From Micavibrio_B sp044238965 (lineage in GTDB: Bacteria; Pseudomonadota; Alphaproteobacteria; Micavibrionales; Micavibrionaceae): 56,680 nucleotides of DNA. Positions 7,308 to 15,981 of the stretch are shown here, one piece after another. The stretch lies in assembly GCA_044238965.1 (NCBI GenBank), contig JBIICJ010000003.1, positions 1-56,680 on the forward strand, given 5' to 3'. Position numbers and translations under genes: made by a program. Each line of letters begins with the position of its first letter. The first letter of the stretch is position 1. Under the pieces are notes generated by a model. The model saw only the letters and a list, made by a program, of their open reading frames with translations, was not told where the DNA came from and did not search any database.

Positions 7308-9752
7308 ATGAAAAAATTAGGGCAAATTCTTATTTTTCTAACCTCACTCGGCATTCTGGGGGCTATTGCTTTCGTCGCTCTGATGGCGGGGGTGATTTAT
7401 AAATATGGACAATCGTTACCTGATTTTGAAAAATTACGAGATTATAAACCCGCCGTTGTGACGCGCGTTCATGCGGGTGATGGGCGTTTCCTCGCCGAAT
7501 TTGCACAAGAGAAGCGGATTTTTGTTCCCGTGAATGAAATGCCTGCACTCGTTAAAAATGCGTTTTTATCTGCCGAAGATCAAAACTTTTATCAACATAA
7601 AGGCGTTGATATTACCGCTGTCGCCCGTGCTGTTTTTGTTAATTTTAAAAATAGAGCCGCAGGACGCAGGCCCGTTGGTGCATCCACCATCACACAACAA
7701 GTTGCCAAAAACTTTTTGCTCAGTAATGAATTATCATATGAACGAAAAATCCGTGAGGCGTTACTTGCCTATCGTATGGAGAAAGCGTTTTCCAAAGATC
7801 GATTGCTGGAATTATATTTAAATGAAATTTTCTTAGGCGCACGTTCATATGGTGTTGCCGCCGCATCGCTCCATTATTTCAACAAAACATTGGATGAATT
7901 AAACATCGAAGAAGTCGCCTATTTAGCGGCATTGCCAAAGGCACCAAACAATTACCATCCCGTACGGAATAATGAGGCCGCGGTAGCGCGCCGCAATTGG
8001 GTCATTGATCGTATGGTTGAAGATGGATACGTCACCCGCAGTGATGCTGATGCCGCCAAAGAAAAACCATTGGTCACTGTATCACGTAATGAAACGGATA
8101 TTGTGAATGCGCCATATTTTGCCGAAGAAGTGCGCCGTATTTTGCTGGAAAAATATGGCGAAGACGGTTTATATCGTGGCGGATTATCAGCGCGCACGTC
8201 ACTTGATCCAAACTTACAAAAAATAGCTCAAGATTCTCTGCAAACAGGTTTAATTGCTTATGACCGTCGTCATGGATGGCGCGGCCCTATTCAGCGATTG
8301 GGCGTGACCAATGGATGGGTTAATGTTTTAAAAGATTACGTCCGCCCCGAGGGTATGCCTGATAATTGGCGTTTGGCGATTGTGTTAAGTGCATCCACCA
8401 CTTATGCTAAAATTGGTTTTACTGATAAAAGCACCGCCGAAATTTTACCTGCTGATTTAGAATGGTCACAGAATAAACCACTCAAAGCTGGTGATGTTGT
8501 ATTTGTTGAACCGCCAGATGATACAGCCAACAAAGGCAAATTTTATTTACGCCAAGTGCCAAATGTACAGGGCGCCGTAATTGCCATTGATCCCTATACG
8601 GGGCGTGTTTTGGCAATGCAAGGTGGGTGGAAATTTGATAAGAGCGAGTTTAATCGTGCCACACAAGCCAAACGTCAACCAGGTTCGGCATTCAAACCAT
8701 TTATTTATTTGGCGGCATTGGACAAAGGCTATACACCATCATCCATCATTGTTGATGCGCCTGTATCTTTTACTGACTCTGCAGGAAACACATGGAACCC
8801 TGAAAATTATTCAGGGGAATATTATGGCGCAACACCGCTGCGCGTGGGTGTTGAAAAATCACGCAACCTGATGACTATTCGCCTTTCACAAAATATTGGC
8901 ATGGATACGATTGTTGATTACGCCCGTAAATTCGGCATTAACCCTGATATGGAGCCCCACTTAGCAAACGCATTAGGATCAACCGAAACAACATTGTTAA
9001 ACCTCACCACCGCCTATGGCATGATCGCGAATGGTGGACAAAAAATTGAACCCAGTTTTATTGACCGTATACAAGACCGATATGGTAAGACAATTTTTAA
9101 AGCTGACCCGCGCACCTGCGCAACGTGCGGCCCTCTTATTCAATGGCAAAACCAAACAACACCTGAAGTTATTGATACGCGTGAATTTATTGCCGATCCG
9201 CGTACATGTTATCAAATGACATCGATTTTAGAGGGTGTTATTCAGCGCGGAACAGCGACATCACTTGCTGAACTCGGATATCCTATCGCAGGCAAAACAG
9301 GAACGACAAATGATTCCAAAGATGCGTGGTTTATCGGTTATACGCCACATTTAGTTGTGGGGGTATTTGTTGGATTTGATAATCCCAAATCATTGGGCGA
9401 AAAAGAAACGGGTGGATCTGTCGCCGTACCAATTTTCAAAGAATTTATGGAGCGCGCCTTGGTGGATGTACCGCCATCACCATTCCGCGTGCCACCAGGC
9501 GTAAGATTAGTTCAAGTCAATCCATCATCAGGTCGTCCTACATCACCCGATGACCCGCGCGCGATTTGGGAAGCCTTTATTGCGGGCACAGAACCAAGTG
9601 TAAGTGACTATACACCATCATCAAATCCCGATGGCGTTTATTCACCGAATGGGAATGCAAATTCTGAACCCGAACCCACGCGCGAGTCACTGGAACCACA
9701 ACCGTTTCAAAATGATACCGCCCCTACGACTGGTACGGGCGGCATCTATTAA
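7308..9752 (+). CDS. mrcA: Penicillin-binding protein 1A (bifunctional)
   Basis: 814-residue class A PBP that polymerises glycan strands and cross-links peptides in the periplasm. A single N-terminal membrane anchor (about 7-32) is followed by a glycosyltransferase domain with catalytic E90 in SAEDQNFYQHKG and the GASTITQQ motif, an OB-like insert, and a transpeptidase domain with S460-x-x-K463 (SAFK), SRN near 522 and KTGT at 663-666. The C-terminal 100 residues are Pro/Ser/Asn-rich and probably disordered. A CATC pair near 605 (RTCATCG) is a small cysteine insertion in the transpeptidase domain. All catalytic motifs are intact. Confidence 0.95.
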   Translation: MKKLGQILIFLTSLGILGAIAFVALMAGVIYKYGQSLPDFEKLRDYKPAVVTRVHAGDGRFLAEFAQEKRIFVPVNEMPALVKNAFLSAEDQNFYQHKGVDITAVARAVFVNFKNRAAGRRPVGASTITQQVAKNFLLSNELSYERKIREALLAYRMEKAFSKDRLLELYLNEIFLGARSYGVAAASLHYFNKTLDELNIEEVAYLAALPKAPNNYHPVRNNEAAVARRNWVIDRMVEDGYVTRSDADAAKEKPLVTVSRNETDIVNAPYFAEEVRRILLEKYGEDGLYRGGLSARTSLDPNLQKIAQDSLQTGLIAYDRRHGWRGPIQRLGVTNGWVNVLKDYVRPEGMPDNWRLAIVLSASTTYAKIGFTDKSTAEILPADLEWSQNKPLKAGDVVFVEPPDDTANKGKFYLRQVPNVQGAVIAIDPYTGRVLAMQGGWKFDKSEFNRATQAKRQPGSAFKPFIYLAALDKGYTPSSIIVDAPVSFTDSAGNTWNPENYSGEYYGATPLRVGVEKSRNLMTIRLSQNIGMDTIVDYARKFGINPDMEPHLANALGSTETTLLNLTTAYGMIANGGQKIEPSFIDRIQDRYGKTIFKADPRTCATCGPLIQWQNQTTPEVIDTREFIADPRTCYQMTSILEGVIQRGTATSLAELGYPIAGKTGTTNDSKDAWFIGYTPHLVVGVFVGFDNPKSLGEKETGGSVAVPIFKEFMERALVDVPPSPFRVPPGVRLVQVNPSSGRPTSPDDPRAIWEAFIAGTEPSVSDYTPSSNPDGVYSPNGNANSEPEPTRESLEPQPFQNDTAPTTGTGGIY

Positions 9753-9783
9753 TCGTTTATTTATATAATGTAATTTGCGTAAA

Positions 9784-10278
9784 TTATTTCGCGCCCAATT
9801 TTACCATGCACGCTTCGGCGCCTGATAATTCAACATTACTTGCGGCTTCTTCTACAGCTAAATCGGTTACAATATTATTTTCAATCACCATTGAAAAACG
9901 TTGTGCGCGTTTACCCAAACCGAACCCAGAACCATCCATGGTCAACCCCAACGCTTCGACAAATTGCGCATTACCATCGGGTAACATGGTGACTTTACCA
10001 TTTACGTTTGCACTCTCACCCCAGTGGCGCATCACAAATGGATCGTTCACTGATAAACAAATAATTTCGTCAACACCTTGGGATTTAATAGCATCCGCAT
10101 TATTCACATAGCCTGGCAAATGTTTTTGCGCGCATGATGGTGTGAATGCGCCAGGTGTTGCGAATAAAACAATTTTTTTGCCCTTGAAATAATCTGTTGT
10201 GACGACATCTTCCATGCCGTTTGCGCCCAAACGTTTTAAGGTTACGGTGGGAATGGTATCGCCAATTTTGATGGTCAT
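9784..10278 (-). CDS. Peroxiredoxin, Prx5 type
   Basis: 164-residue thiol peroxidase reducing hydrogen peroxide and organic hydroperoxides. The peroxidatic cysteine is C49 in the diagnostic PGAFTPSCAQKHLPGY segment, with the supporting arginine in GLGKRAQRFS. A second cysteine sits in LSGAEACMVKL near the C-terminus, a position that can act as resolving cysteine in atypical 2-Cys Prx5 proteins. A good AAAGGAGA site precedes the ATG. It is convergent with the PBP1A gene and divergent from yqgE, so it is probably transcribed alone. Confidence 0.92.
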   Translation of the reverse strand: MTIKIGDTIPTVTLKRLGANGMEDVVTTDYFKGKKIVLFATPGAFTPSCAQKHLPGYVNNADAIKSQGVDEIICLSVNDPFVMRHWGESANVNGKVTMLPDGNAQFVEALGLTMDGSGFGLGKRAQRFSMVIENNIVTDLAVEEAASNVELSGAEACMVKLGAK

Positions 10279-10353
10279 ATGAAATCTCCTTTTTGATGAT
10301 AATACCCAATATAATTTATTTCATTCTGAGTTCAAGTTGTTATACTAAGCCTT

Positions 10354-10923
10354 ATGACTCAAGACCTTAGTAATCTTAGCGGAAAATTATTGATATCCAT
10401 GCCACATATGGCTGATCCCCGCTTTACCAATTCCGTTATTTTGATTTGTACCCATGATCATGCGGGCGCTATGGGGCTTATTCTGAACCAAATATTGCCC
10501 AATCTCAATTTCGGTGATTTGTTAAAACAATTTGATATCACCCCCAAATCATTTTCTCTGCAAAATTATCCCGTTCTATCGGGCGGGCCTGTTGATACCC
10601 AACGCGGGTTTTTAATTCATACGGCTGATTTTCATGTCAAAGATACCATCATCATTGATCATAAATTTGGTATCAGCGGCACTCTCGAAGCCTTAACCGA
10701 TGTTGCCAACGGCAAAGGCCCAAAAGATATTTTATTTTTACTGGGATATGCGGGATGGGGTCCTAATCAATTAGAAGATGAAATCGCCCAAAATTCATGG
10801 CTCATCTGCCCTGCCGATTACGATATCGTGTTTGGCACAGGCACAAATGTGAAATGGGAACGCGCGCTATGGCGCATGGGCATTAATCCATCAATGTTAT
10901 CGGTCGAAGCAGGGCGTGCATAA
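10354..10923 (+). CDS. yqgE: YqgE/AlgH family protein (UPF0301)
   Basis: 189-residue member of the AlgH/YqgE family (DUF179), whose biochemical function is unsettled. Diagnostic blocks are LSGKLLISMPHMADPRFTNSV at the N-terminus, GAMGLILNQ, the LSGGPVDTQRGFLIH segment and LGYAGWGPNQLEDEI. Length matches the family. It stands alone on the plus strand between two minus-strand genes, and ends seven bases before the stop codon of the M16 protease. Confidence 0.92.
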   Translation: MTQDLSNLSGKLLISMPHMADPRFTNSVILICTHDHAGAMGLILNQILPNLNFGDLLKQFDITPKSFSLQNYPVLSGGPVDTQRGFLIHTADFHVKDTIIIDHKFGISGTLEALTDVANGKGPKDILFLLGYAGWGPNQLEDEIAQNSWLICPADYDIVFGTGTNVKWERALWRMGINPSMLSVEAGRA

Positions 10924-10930
10924 TTTAAAT

Positions 10931-12190
10931 TTATGCCGCCATATATGATGTAATCTCTGCGCCCGTCATAACGCTATCAACACTTCCCACTGACGCCACA
11001 ACAGGTTTTGTGTTTAGAATTTTTTCCATCACGCGGCGCATGTCATTCACATTCACCGCATTAATTTTCTCAATCAATTCATGTGGGCGGAATTCATGGC
11101 CATAATTTAACATTGACCGCGCATTTTGATCGGTGCGTGTCATGATGCGTTCACGCGACATTAATACCGATGTTTTCATTTGTGCCTTGGCACGGTTCAA
11201 TTCATCATGTGAAATGTCACCATCGATAATTTTTTTCATTTCATCTAATGCGGCGGGCATTAATTCCTTAATATGTTCATGTCCCGTGCCTGCATAAAAT
11301 CCGAATGTACCATGGTCAGATACCGTGTCATAAACACTGGAAATACTGTAAACAAGCCCACGTTTTTCACGAATTTCTTGGAACAAACGCGATGACATGC
11401 CCCCGCCCAATAATACCGATAATACACGCGCCGTTGTATAATCATCATCATGGCGATGCGGCGCCGAAAACCCAACAACGATATGGGTTTGTTCGGTATC
11501 TTTGGCAATGATGCGATCTGATGGATCATAATGCGCGGGAATTTTTTGTGGCGTTGCACCCGCATTCATATACCCAAAATCAGTTTCAATTTTTTTGATA
11601 ATTTGATCTTGGTTAATATTACCCGCAACCGATATCACAAAATTATTCGGCACATATTTTTGTGTCATATATGCCATTAAATGGTCGCGAGTCATGGCCT
11701 GAATATGTTCAGGCGAACCCAAACCATTTGCACCTAATGATTGATTGGGGTATGACGCTTCGGAAAAATAATCCATCACCAAATCATCGGGTGTATCTTG
11801 GTACATTTTTATTTCTTGTAAAATAACACCGCGTTCGCGTTCAATTTCATCCTGCGGCATCGTCGAATTGCGGATCATGTCACCAATCACATCAATCGCT
11901 AAATTCATGTCATCGCGCAATAAATGACAATAATAGGCGGTCATTTCACGCCCTGTATAGGCGTTCATATTCCCGCCCACGGCTTCGATTTGATCGGAAA
12001 TATCACGTGCAGAGCGTGTGGGCGTGCCCTTAAACAACATATGCTCAACCATGTGTGCGGCGCCGCTCGTCGCCATATCTTCGTGGCGGGTTCCAACATT
12101 GACCCACACACCGAACCCCACAGTATCAACCGTTTCAATGCAATCGGTAATCAAACGAATACCATTTTTAAAATTTGTAATCTGAGCCAT
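10931..12190 (-). CDS. M16 family zinc metallopeptidase (processing-peptidase-like)
   Basis: 419-residue pitrilysin-type peptidase resembling the catalytic subunit of mitochondrial processing peptidase. The inverted zinc motif is H46-M-V-E49-H50 in AAHMVEHMLFKGT, and the third ligand is supplied by the conserved Glu in ERERGVILQEIKM about 75 residues later. The C-terminal half includes GGGMSSRLFQEIREKRGLVYS, the usual second-domain signature. No signal peptide, so it is likely cytoplasmic, unlike the secreted M16 pair at 39095-41787. It starts one base after the thrC stop, so it is co-transcribed with thrC, a common pairing in alphaproteobacteria. Confidence 0.93.
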   Translation of the reverse strand: MAQITNFKNGIRLITDCIETVDTVGFGVWVNVGTRHEDMATSGAAHMVEHMLFKGTPTRSARDISDQIEAVGGNMNAYTGREMTAYYCHLLRDDMNLAIDVIGDMIRNSTMPQDEIERERGVILQEIKMYQDTPDDLVMDYFSEASYPNQSLGANGLGSPEHIQAMTRDHLMAYMTQKYVPNNFVISVAGNINQDQIIKKIETDFGYMNAGATPQKIPAHYDPSDRIIAKDTEQTHIVVGFSAPHRHDDDYTTARVLSVLLGGGMSSRLFQEIREKRGLVYSISSVYDTVSDHGTFGFYAGTGHEHIKELMPAALDEMKKIIDGDISHDELNRAKAQMKTSVLMSRERIMTRTDQNARSMLNYGHEFRPHELIEKINAVNVNDMRRVMEKILNTKPVVASVGSVDSVMTGAEITSYMAA

Positions 12191-12191
12191 C

Positions 12192-13592
12192 TTATACTTT
12201 CAATAGAAAATCTTTAATCTTGTTATAATCATTTTCAATGATTTGGAATTTTTCTTTGCGATCATATAGGTCATTTAAAAATGCAGGCAAGGCAGGATCA
12301 ATTCCAATCGCCGCTCGCACCGTATCGGAAAATTTAGCAGGATGCGCGCAGGCCAATGTCACCACATGACCGCGCGATAACGCGCCCGCCTGCTTTACCG
12401 ATTGTTTGACCGCCGACACACCCACTGCCGTGTGCGGGTCGAGAATATAATCACATTCGGCATAAATATCACGAATGGTTTGTACCGTGCCAGCATCATC
12501 ACACCGAAATGCCTGAAACTCAGCCCGCGCCGATTGAAATTGATCCGCCGTCACGGTAAATGTGCCCGTTTCTGCAAATTCATTCATTAAACGCGCAACT
12601 TCTGCGCCGTTTTGTCCCACCAGATCAAACAAAAACCTTTCAAAATTGCTGGAGATTTGAATATCCATGCTGGGGCTATTGCTGGGTGTTACTTTGCCCG
12701 CGCTCATTGCGCCCGTTTCAAAAAAACGCGTTAAAATATCATTGCGGTTTGACCCGATGATCAGATCATCAATCGGCGCGCCCATTTTTCTCGCCATATA
12801 ACCCGCATAAATATTGCCAAAATTTCCTGTCGGCACGGCGAATGATACACGATCAATGCCTTGTTCACCAAGGCGCACGCATGTGACAACATAATAAACA
12901 ATTTGCGCGACAATGCGCGCCCAGTTAATGGAATTAACCGCCGTGGTCACGCGATGGTTTTGGATATCGGCATCATTTAACGCGCGTTTGACAATTGATT
13001 GCGCATCATCAAACGTGCCTTCAATCGCCATATTATAAACATTATCATCGGTGATGCTGGTCATCTGACGGCGTTGAATATCCGATGTGCGCCCATACGG
13101 GTGCAAAATCGCAATCTTTACATTTTTTTTGCCGCGAAATGCCTCGAGCGCCGCCGACCCCGTATCACCCGACGTGGCGCCAATAATGGTGATGGATTGA
13201 TTATTGCGTTCCAAAATATAATCAAATATATGCCCCAAAAATTGAAGGGCGATATCTTTGAACGCCAATGTGGGGCCGTGGAACAGCTCCAGCACCGAAA
13301 AATTGTCATTTAACGACACAAGTGGCGTGACATCAGGGGTACGAAACACTGTTTCATCATATGATCGGGCAATAATCCCGCGCAGATCATCATGCGGGAT
13401 ATCCACAAAGGGCGCGATTACTTCAAACGCAATCTCTTGGTATGATTTGCCAGCTAATACCGCCATATCAATTTGGGGGGTCGAAACAGGCACATATAAC
13501 CCGCCATCAGGCGCGAGCGCGGCCAACATAATTTCAGAAAAGGGGCGCGGTTGTCCGCCGCCCAAGATTGATTTACGTGTTGATTGATACAT
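12192..13592 (-). CDS. thrC: Threonine synthase
   Basis: 466-residue PLP enzyme converting O-phospho-L-homoserine to L-threonine. The PLP lysine is about K112 in FHGPTLAFKDIALQ; SGDTGSAALEAF and the PTGNFGN phosphate-binding loop follow. The start is placed at MYQSTRKS, matching the family (an ATG directly before it at 13595 is equally possible). A longer frame reaches 13634 but would run through a strong terminator hairpin and has no ribosome site. The Shine-Dalgarno is weak. A structured leader with an intrinsic terminator lies immediately upstream, which suggests premature-termination control. The M16 peptidase gene follows one base later. Confidence 0.95.
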   Translation of the reverse strand: MYQSTRKSILGGGQPRPFSEIMLAALAPDGGLYVPVSTPQIDMAVLAGKSYQEIAFEVIAPFVDIPHDDLRGIIARSYDETVFRTPDVTPLVSLNDNFSVLELFHGPTLAFKDIALQFLGHIFDYILERNNQSITIIGATSGDTGSAALEAFRGKKNVKIAILHPYGRTSDIQRRQMTSITDDNVYNMAIEGTFDDAQSIVKRALNDADIQNHRVTTAVNSINWARIVAQIVYYVVTCVRLGEQGIDRVSFAVPTGNFGNIYAGYMARKMGAPIDDLIIGSNRNDILTRFFETGAMSAGKVTPSNSPSMDIQISSNFERFLFDLVGQNGAEVARLMNEFAETGTFTVTADQFQSARAEFQAFRCDDAGTVQTIRDIYAECDYILDPHTAVGVSAVKQSVKQAGALSRGHVVTLACAHPAKFSDTVRAAIGIDPALPAFLNDLYDRKEKFQIIENDYNKIKDFLLKV

Positions 13593-13618
13593 CATAAGAA
13601 CGCAGTGTATAGATATAA

Positions 13619-13652
13619 AAACCCCCGTCAACATTACGTTTAACGGGGGTTT
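13619..13652 (-). terminator. Strong intrinsic terminator/attenuator just upstream of thrC
   Basis: Perfect 10-bp stem AAACCCCCGT / ACGGGGGTTT with a 14-base loop. In the minus direction it is followed by TTTTATAT, so it acts on transcripts heading into thrC. It lies 27 bases before the thrC start. It may simply end the guaA-13785 transcript, or act as the off-switch of a thrC leader (see the leader entry). Confidence 0.85.
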
Positions 13653-13755
13653 GAATTATTTCTGATGAGGTAATGATGGTGGATTTTTCCACTCATCTGT
13701 GCCTTCGCACAATTCTTATGTAGCACATTTAGCGTAATACAACAGCACGAGTCAA
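13653..13755 (-). promoter_or_regulatory. Structured leader of thrC (candidate cis-regulatory RNA)
   Basis: The minus strand carries TTGACT at 13750-13755 as a possible -35 with a weak CTAAAT at 13727-13732, then two adjacent stem-loops. The first is TGTGC / GCACA with a GAAG loop (13698-13711). The second pairs GATGA with TCATC and GTGGA with TCCAC around a 10-base bulge (13664-13697). The terminator follows 11 bases later. The bulge contains CATTAC, exactly complementary to GTAATG in the terminator loop. A short frame from ATG at 13695, behind GAAGG, encodes an 18-residue peptide with three histidines; an overlapping GTG frame contains Thr-Ile-Ile-Thr. Ligand or mechanism is unknown. Confidence 0.45.
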
Positions 13756-13784
13756 ACTTTTTTTCATTATGTGTTGCCGAAAGG

Positions 13785-14423
13785 TCACAGGGCTACAATA
13801 ATTGATGAAATAAAAGTTTCAATCCCCTCCCAAATAACATCTCTATATTTATACAACAAAGAAGAAGCTATTGCCCACAGCAATGCATAAAGCCCTTTAT
13901 CTTTTATCTGCCCGCCAAGCTTTTTCCAAATTGAATTTTTTGATTTATATTTGTTTAGAACTACAGAAATCTGCTGATTCATAAAAAAATTCATTGTCGC
14001 CACATTTGCCGAAGTATCTTGCTTTCGAATAGTATTAGGATATCCTTTACCAAGCATTTGTTGCTCTGCCGTAGCCATTTTATCGTATACCCTTACAAAC
14101 ATGCCCTTCATATTTTCTGAAAGACAATCAAGCTCATCTCTTATATTGAGATGATTCTTATCAACTTCCTCAGAAACATACTCTATCATTTGTTCAGTAA
14201 AGTTCTCCAGAAATGGCTCAATGTACCTTGACCAAAAAACACTCTGCGGAGATCCTTCAAAAAGACAACCTGAAAATGATATTTTCTCTCCATAGAAATT
14301 TTCTATGCATCCCTTACCACTTGCACTGTGCATGATCCAAGATGTAATTTTCTTATTTATAAGAAAATCGCCTTTTTGGATTATCTTCTGCTGTATAATG
14401 GGAGCTAGTACTGATTGACCCAT
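13785..14423 (-). CDS. Hypothetical protein with C-terminal membrane segment
   Basis: 212 residues that I do not recognise. The ATG at 14423 is preceded by GGGAG at ideal spacing, which sits in the last codons of guaA; its start lies two bases past the guaA stop, so translation is coupled. The body (about 60-150) is polar and helical, with scattered cysteines (three in the first 60 residues). A hydrophobic stretch near 178-212 (GLYALLWAIASSLLY and FISSIIVAL) probably anchors it in a membrane. Base composition and codon choice are clearly more AT-rich than guaA and thrC, which points to a recent or poorly conserved gene. A thrC-proximal terminator follows. Function is unknown. Confidence 0.7.
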   Translation of the reverse strand: MGQSVLAPIIQQKIIQKGDFLINKKITSWIMHSASGKGCIENFYGEKISFSGCLFEGSPQSVFWSRYIEPFLENFTEQMIEYVSEEVDKNHLNIRDELDCLSENMKGMFVRVYDKMATAEQQMLGKGYPNTIRKQDTSANVATMNFFMNQQISVVLNKYKSKNSIWKKLGGQIKDKGLYALLWAIASSLLYKYRDVIWEGIETFISSIIVAL

Positions 14424-14425
14424 GA

Positions 14426-15979
14426 TCACTCCCACTCAATTGTTCCTGGGGGTTTGGATGTGATGTCATACACAACGCGGTTAATGCCGCGCACTTCGTT
14501 GATGATGCGGTTACACACGCGCGATAAAAATGCGTGATCGAACGGGTAATAATCGGCGGTCATACCATCGGTTGATGTGACGGCACGAAGCGCGCATACA
14601 TAATCATAAGTGCGGTCATCACCCATCACGCCCACGGTGCGCACGGGCAATAACACGGCAAAGGCCTGCCAGATTTCATGATATAAACCCGCGTTACGAA
14701 TTTCTTCGAGATATATTTGATCGGCATGGCGCAGGATTTTTAATTTTTCAGCCGTGATGTCAGACGGCAAACGAATGGCAAGCCCTGGGCCTGGGAATGG
14801 GTGGCGGGTGATAAAATCCGCCGGCATACCGAGTTCATACCCCAGCGCGCGCACTTCGTCTTTAAACAATTCGCGCAATGGTTCAACCAATTTTAATTTC
14901 ATGCGTGCGGGAAGCCCGCCCACATTATGGTGTGATTTGATGGTGACCGATGGCCCGCCTGTGAATGACACGCTTTCGATCACATCGGGGTATAATGTGC
15001 CTTGCGCCAAGAAATCGGCGCCGCCCACGCGTTTCGCGCAATCATCAAACACATCGATAAATAACCCGCCGATGATTTTGCGTTTTTGTTCGGGGTCGGT
15101 TACGCCCGCGAGTTTGCCCAAAAATAATTCCGATGCGTCTTCGTGGATTAATTTTATTTTATAATGATCGCGGAACATTTTTAAAACTTGTTCCGTTTCG
15201 CCCGTGCGCATCAAACCCGTATCAACATAAATACAGGTTAACTGATCGCCAATCGCTTCGTGTAATAAAATGGCGGTGACAGATGAATCAACCCCACCCG
15301 ACAGACCGCAAATGACTTTGCCCGTGCCGACTTGGTCACGAATGCGTTTGATGGCTTCCGCGCGAAATGTTGCCATGGTCCAATCGCCCGCACAGCCACA
15401 AATTTTATGTGTGAAGTTTTTAATTAATTCGGCGCCGCGCGGTGTGTGTGCAACCTCAGGGTGGAATTGCACGCCGTACATTCTGCGTTGTTCGTTTGCG
15501 ACCACAGCGAATGGCGCGTTATTCGATGCTGCGACAATATCAAACCCATCGGGTAATTTGGTCACGCGATCACCATGTGACATCCAGACCTCGGCCTCTG
15601 TATCCGCGCTCCACACACCGTCAAATAATGCGCATGGTTTTTTAACCGACACAAAGGCGCGGCCGAATTCTTTGTGATCTGATCCTTCAACTTTACCGCC
15701 TAATTGTTCGCACATTGTTTGTTGGCCGTAACAAATGCCCAAAATGGGCAGGCCGTAATCAAATAAAAATTCTGGTGCGCGGGGGGAATTTGCTTCGGTG
15801 ACCGATGCGGGCCCGCCCGATAAAATAATACCGCGTGGATTGAATGCATCGACGCGGTCTTTGGTAACGGAATGAAATGGCCATACTTCGGAATACACAC
15901 CCGATTCACGAACGCGGCGGGCGATTAATTGTGTGACTTGTGATCCAAAATCAACAATTAAAATATGGTCATGTGACAT
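14426..15979 (-). CDS. guaA: GMP synthase (glutamine-hydrolysing)
   Basis: 517-residue two-domain enzyme that aminates XMP to GMP. The class I glutaminase domain has nucleophile C83 in GICYGQQ and the histidine/glutamate in QFHPEVAHT. The ATP-pyrophosphatase domain has the PP-loop GLSGGVDSSV near 225-234 and the C-terminal dimerisation part ends with KPPGTIEWE, the standard family ending. It begins two bases after the methyltransferase gene stops. guaB lies in the same direction 1.8 kb upstream, so the guanine branch is clustered here. Confidence 0.97.
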   Translation of the reverse strand: MSHDHILIVDFGSQVTQLIARRVRESGVYSEVWPFHSVTKDRVDAFNPRGIILSGGPASVTEANSPRAPEFLFDYGLPILGICYGQQTMCEQLGGKVEGSDHKEFGRAFVSVKKPCALFDGVWSADTEAEVWMSHGDRVTKLPDGFDIVAASNNAPFAVVANEQRRMYGVQFHPEVAHTPRGAELIKNFTHKICGCAGDWTMATFRAEAIKRIRDQVGTGKVICGLSGGVDSSVTAILLHEAIGDQLTCIYVDTGLMRTGETEQVLKMFRDHYKIKLIHEDASELFLGKLAGVTDPEQKRKIIGGLFIDVFDDCAKRVGGADFLAQGTLYPDVIESVSFTGGPSVTIKSHHNVGGLPARMKLKLVEPLRELFKDEVRALGYELGMPADFITRHPFPGPGLAIRLPSDITAEKLKILRHADQIYLEEIRNAGLYHEIWQAFAVLLPVRTVGVMGDDRTYDYVCALRAVTSTDGMTADYYPFDHAFLSRVCNRIINEVRGINRVVYDITSKPPGTIEWE

Positions 15980-15981
15980 TG

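Noticed and set aside
13593..13634. N-terminal extension of thrC
   Set aside because: The frame is open but would pass through the loop and arm of a strong terminator, and no ribosome site supports it.
14754..15164. Open frame of about 136 codons antisense to guaA
   Set aside because: Opposite strand of the intact GMP synthase gene, with no matching family features.
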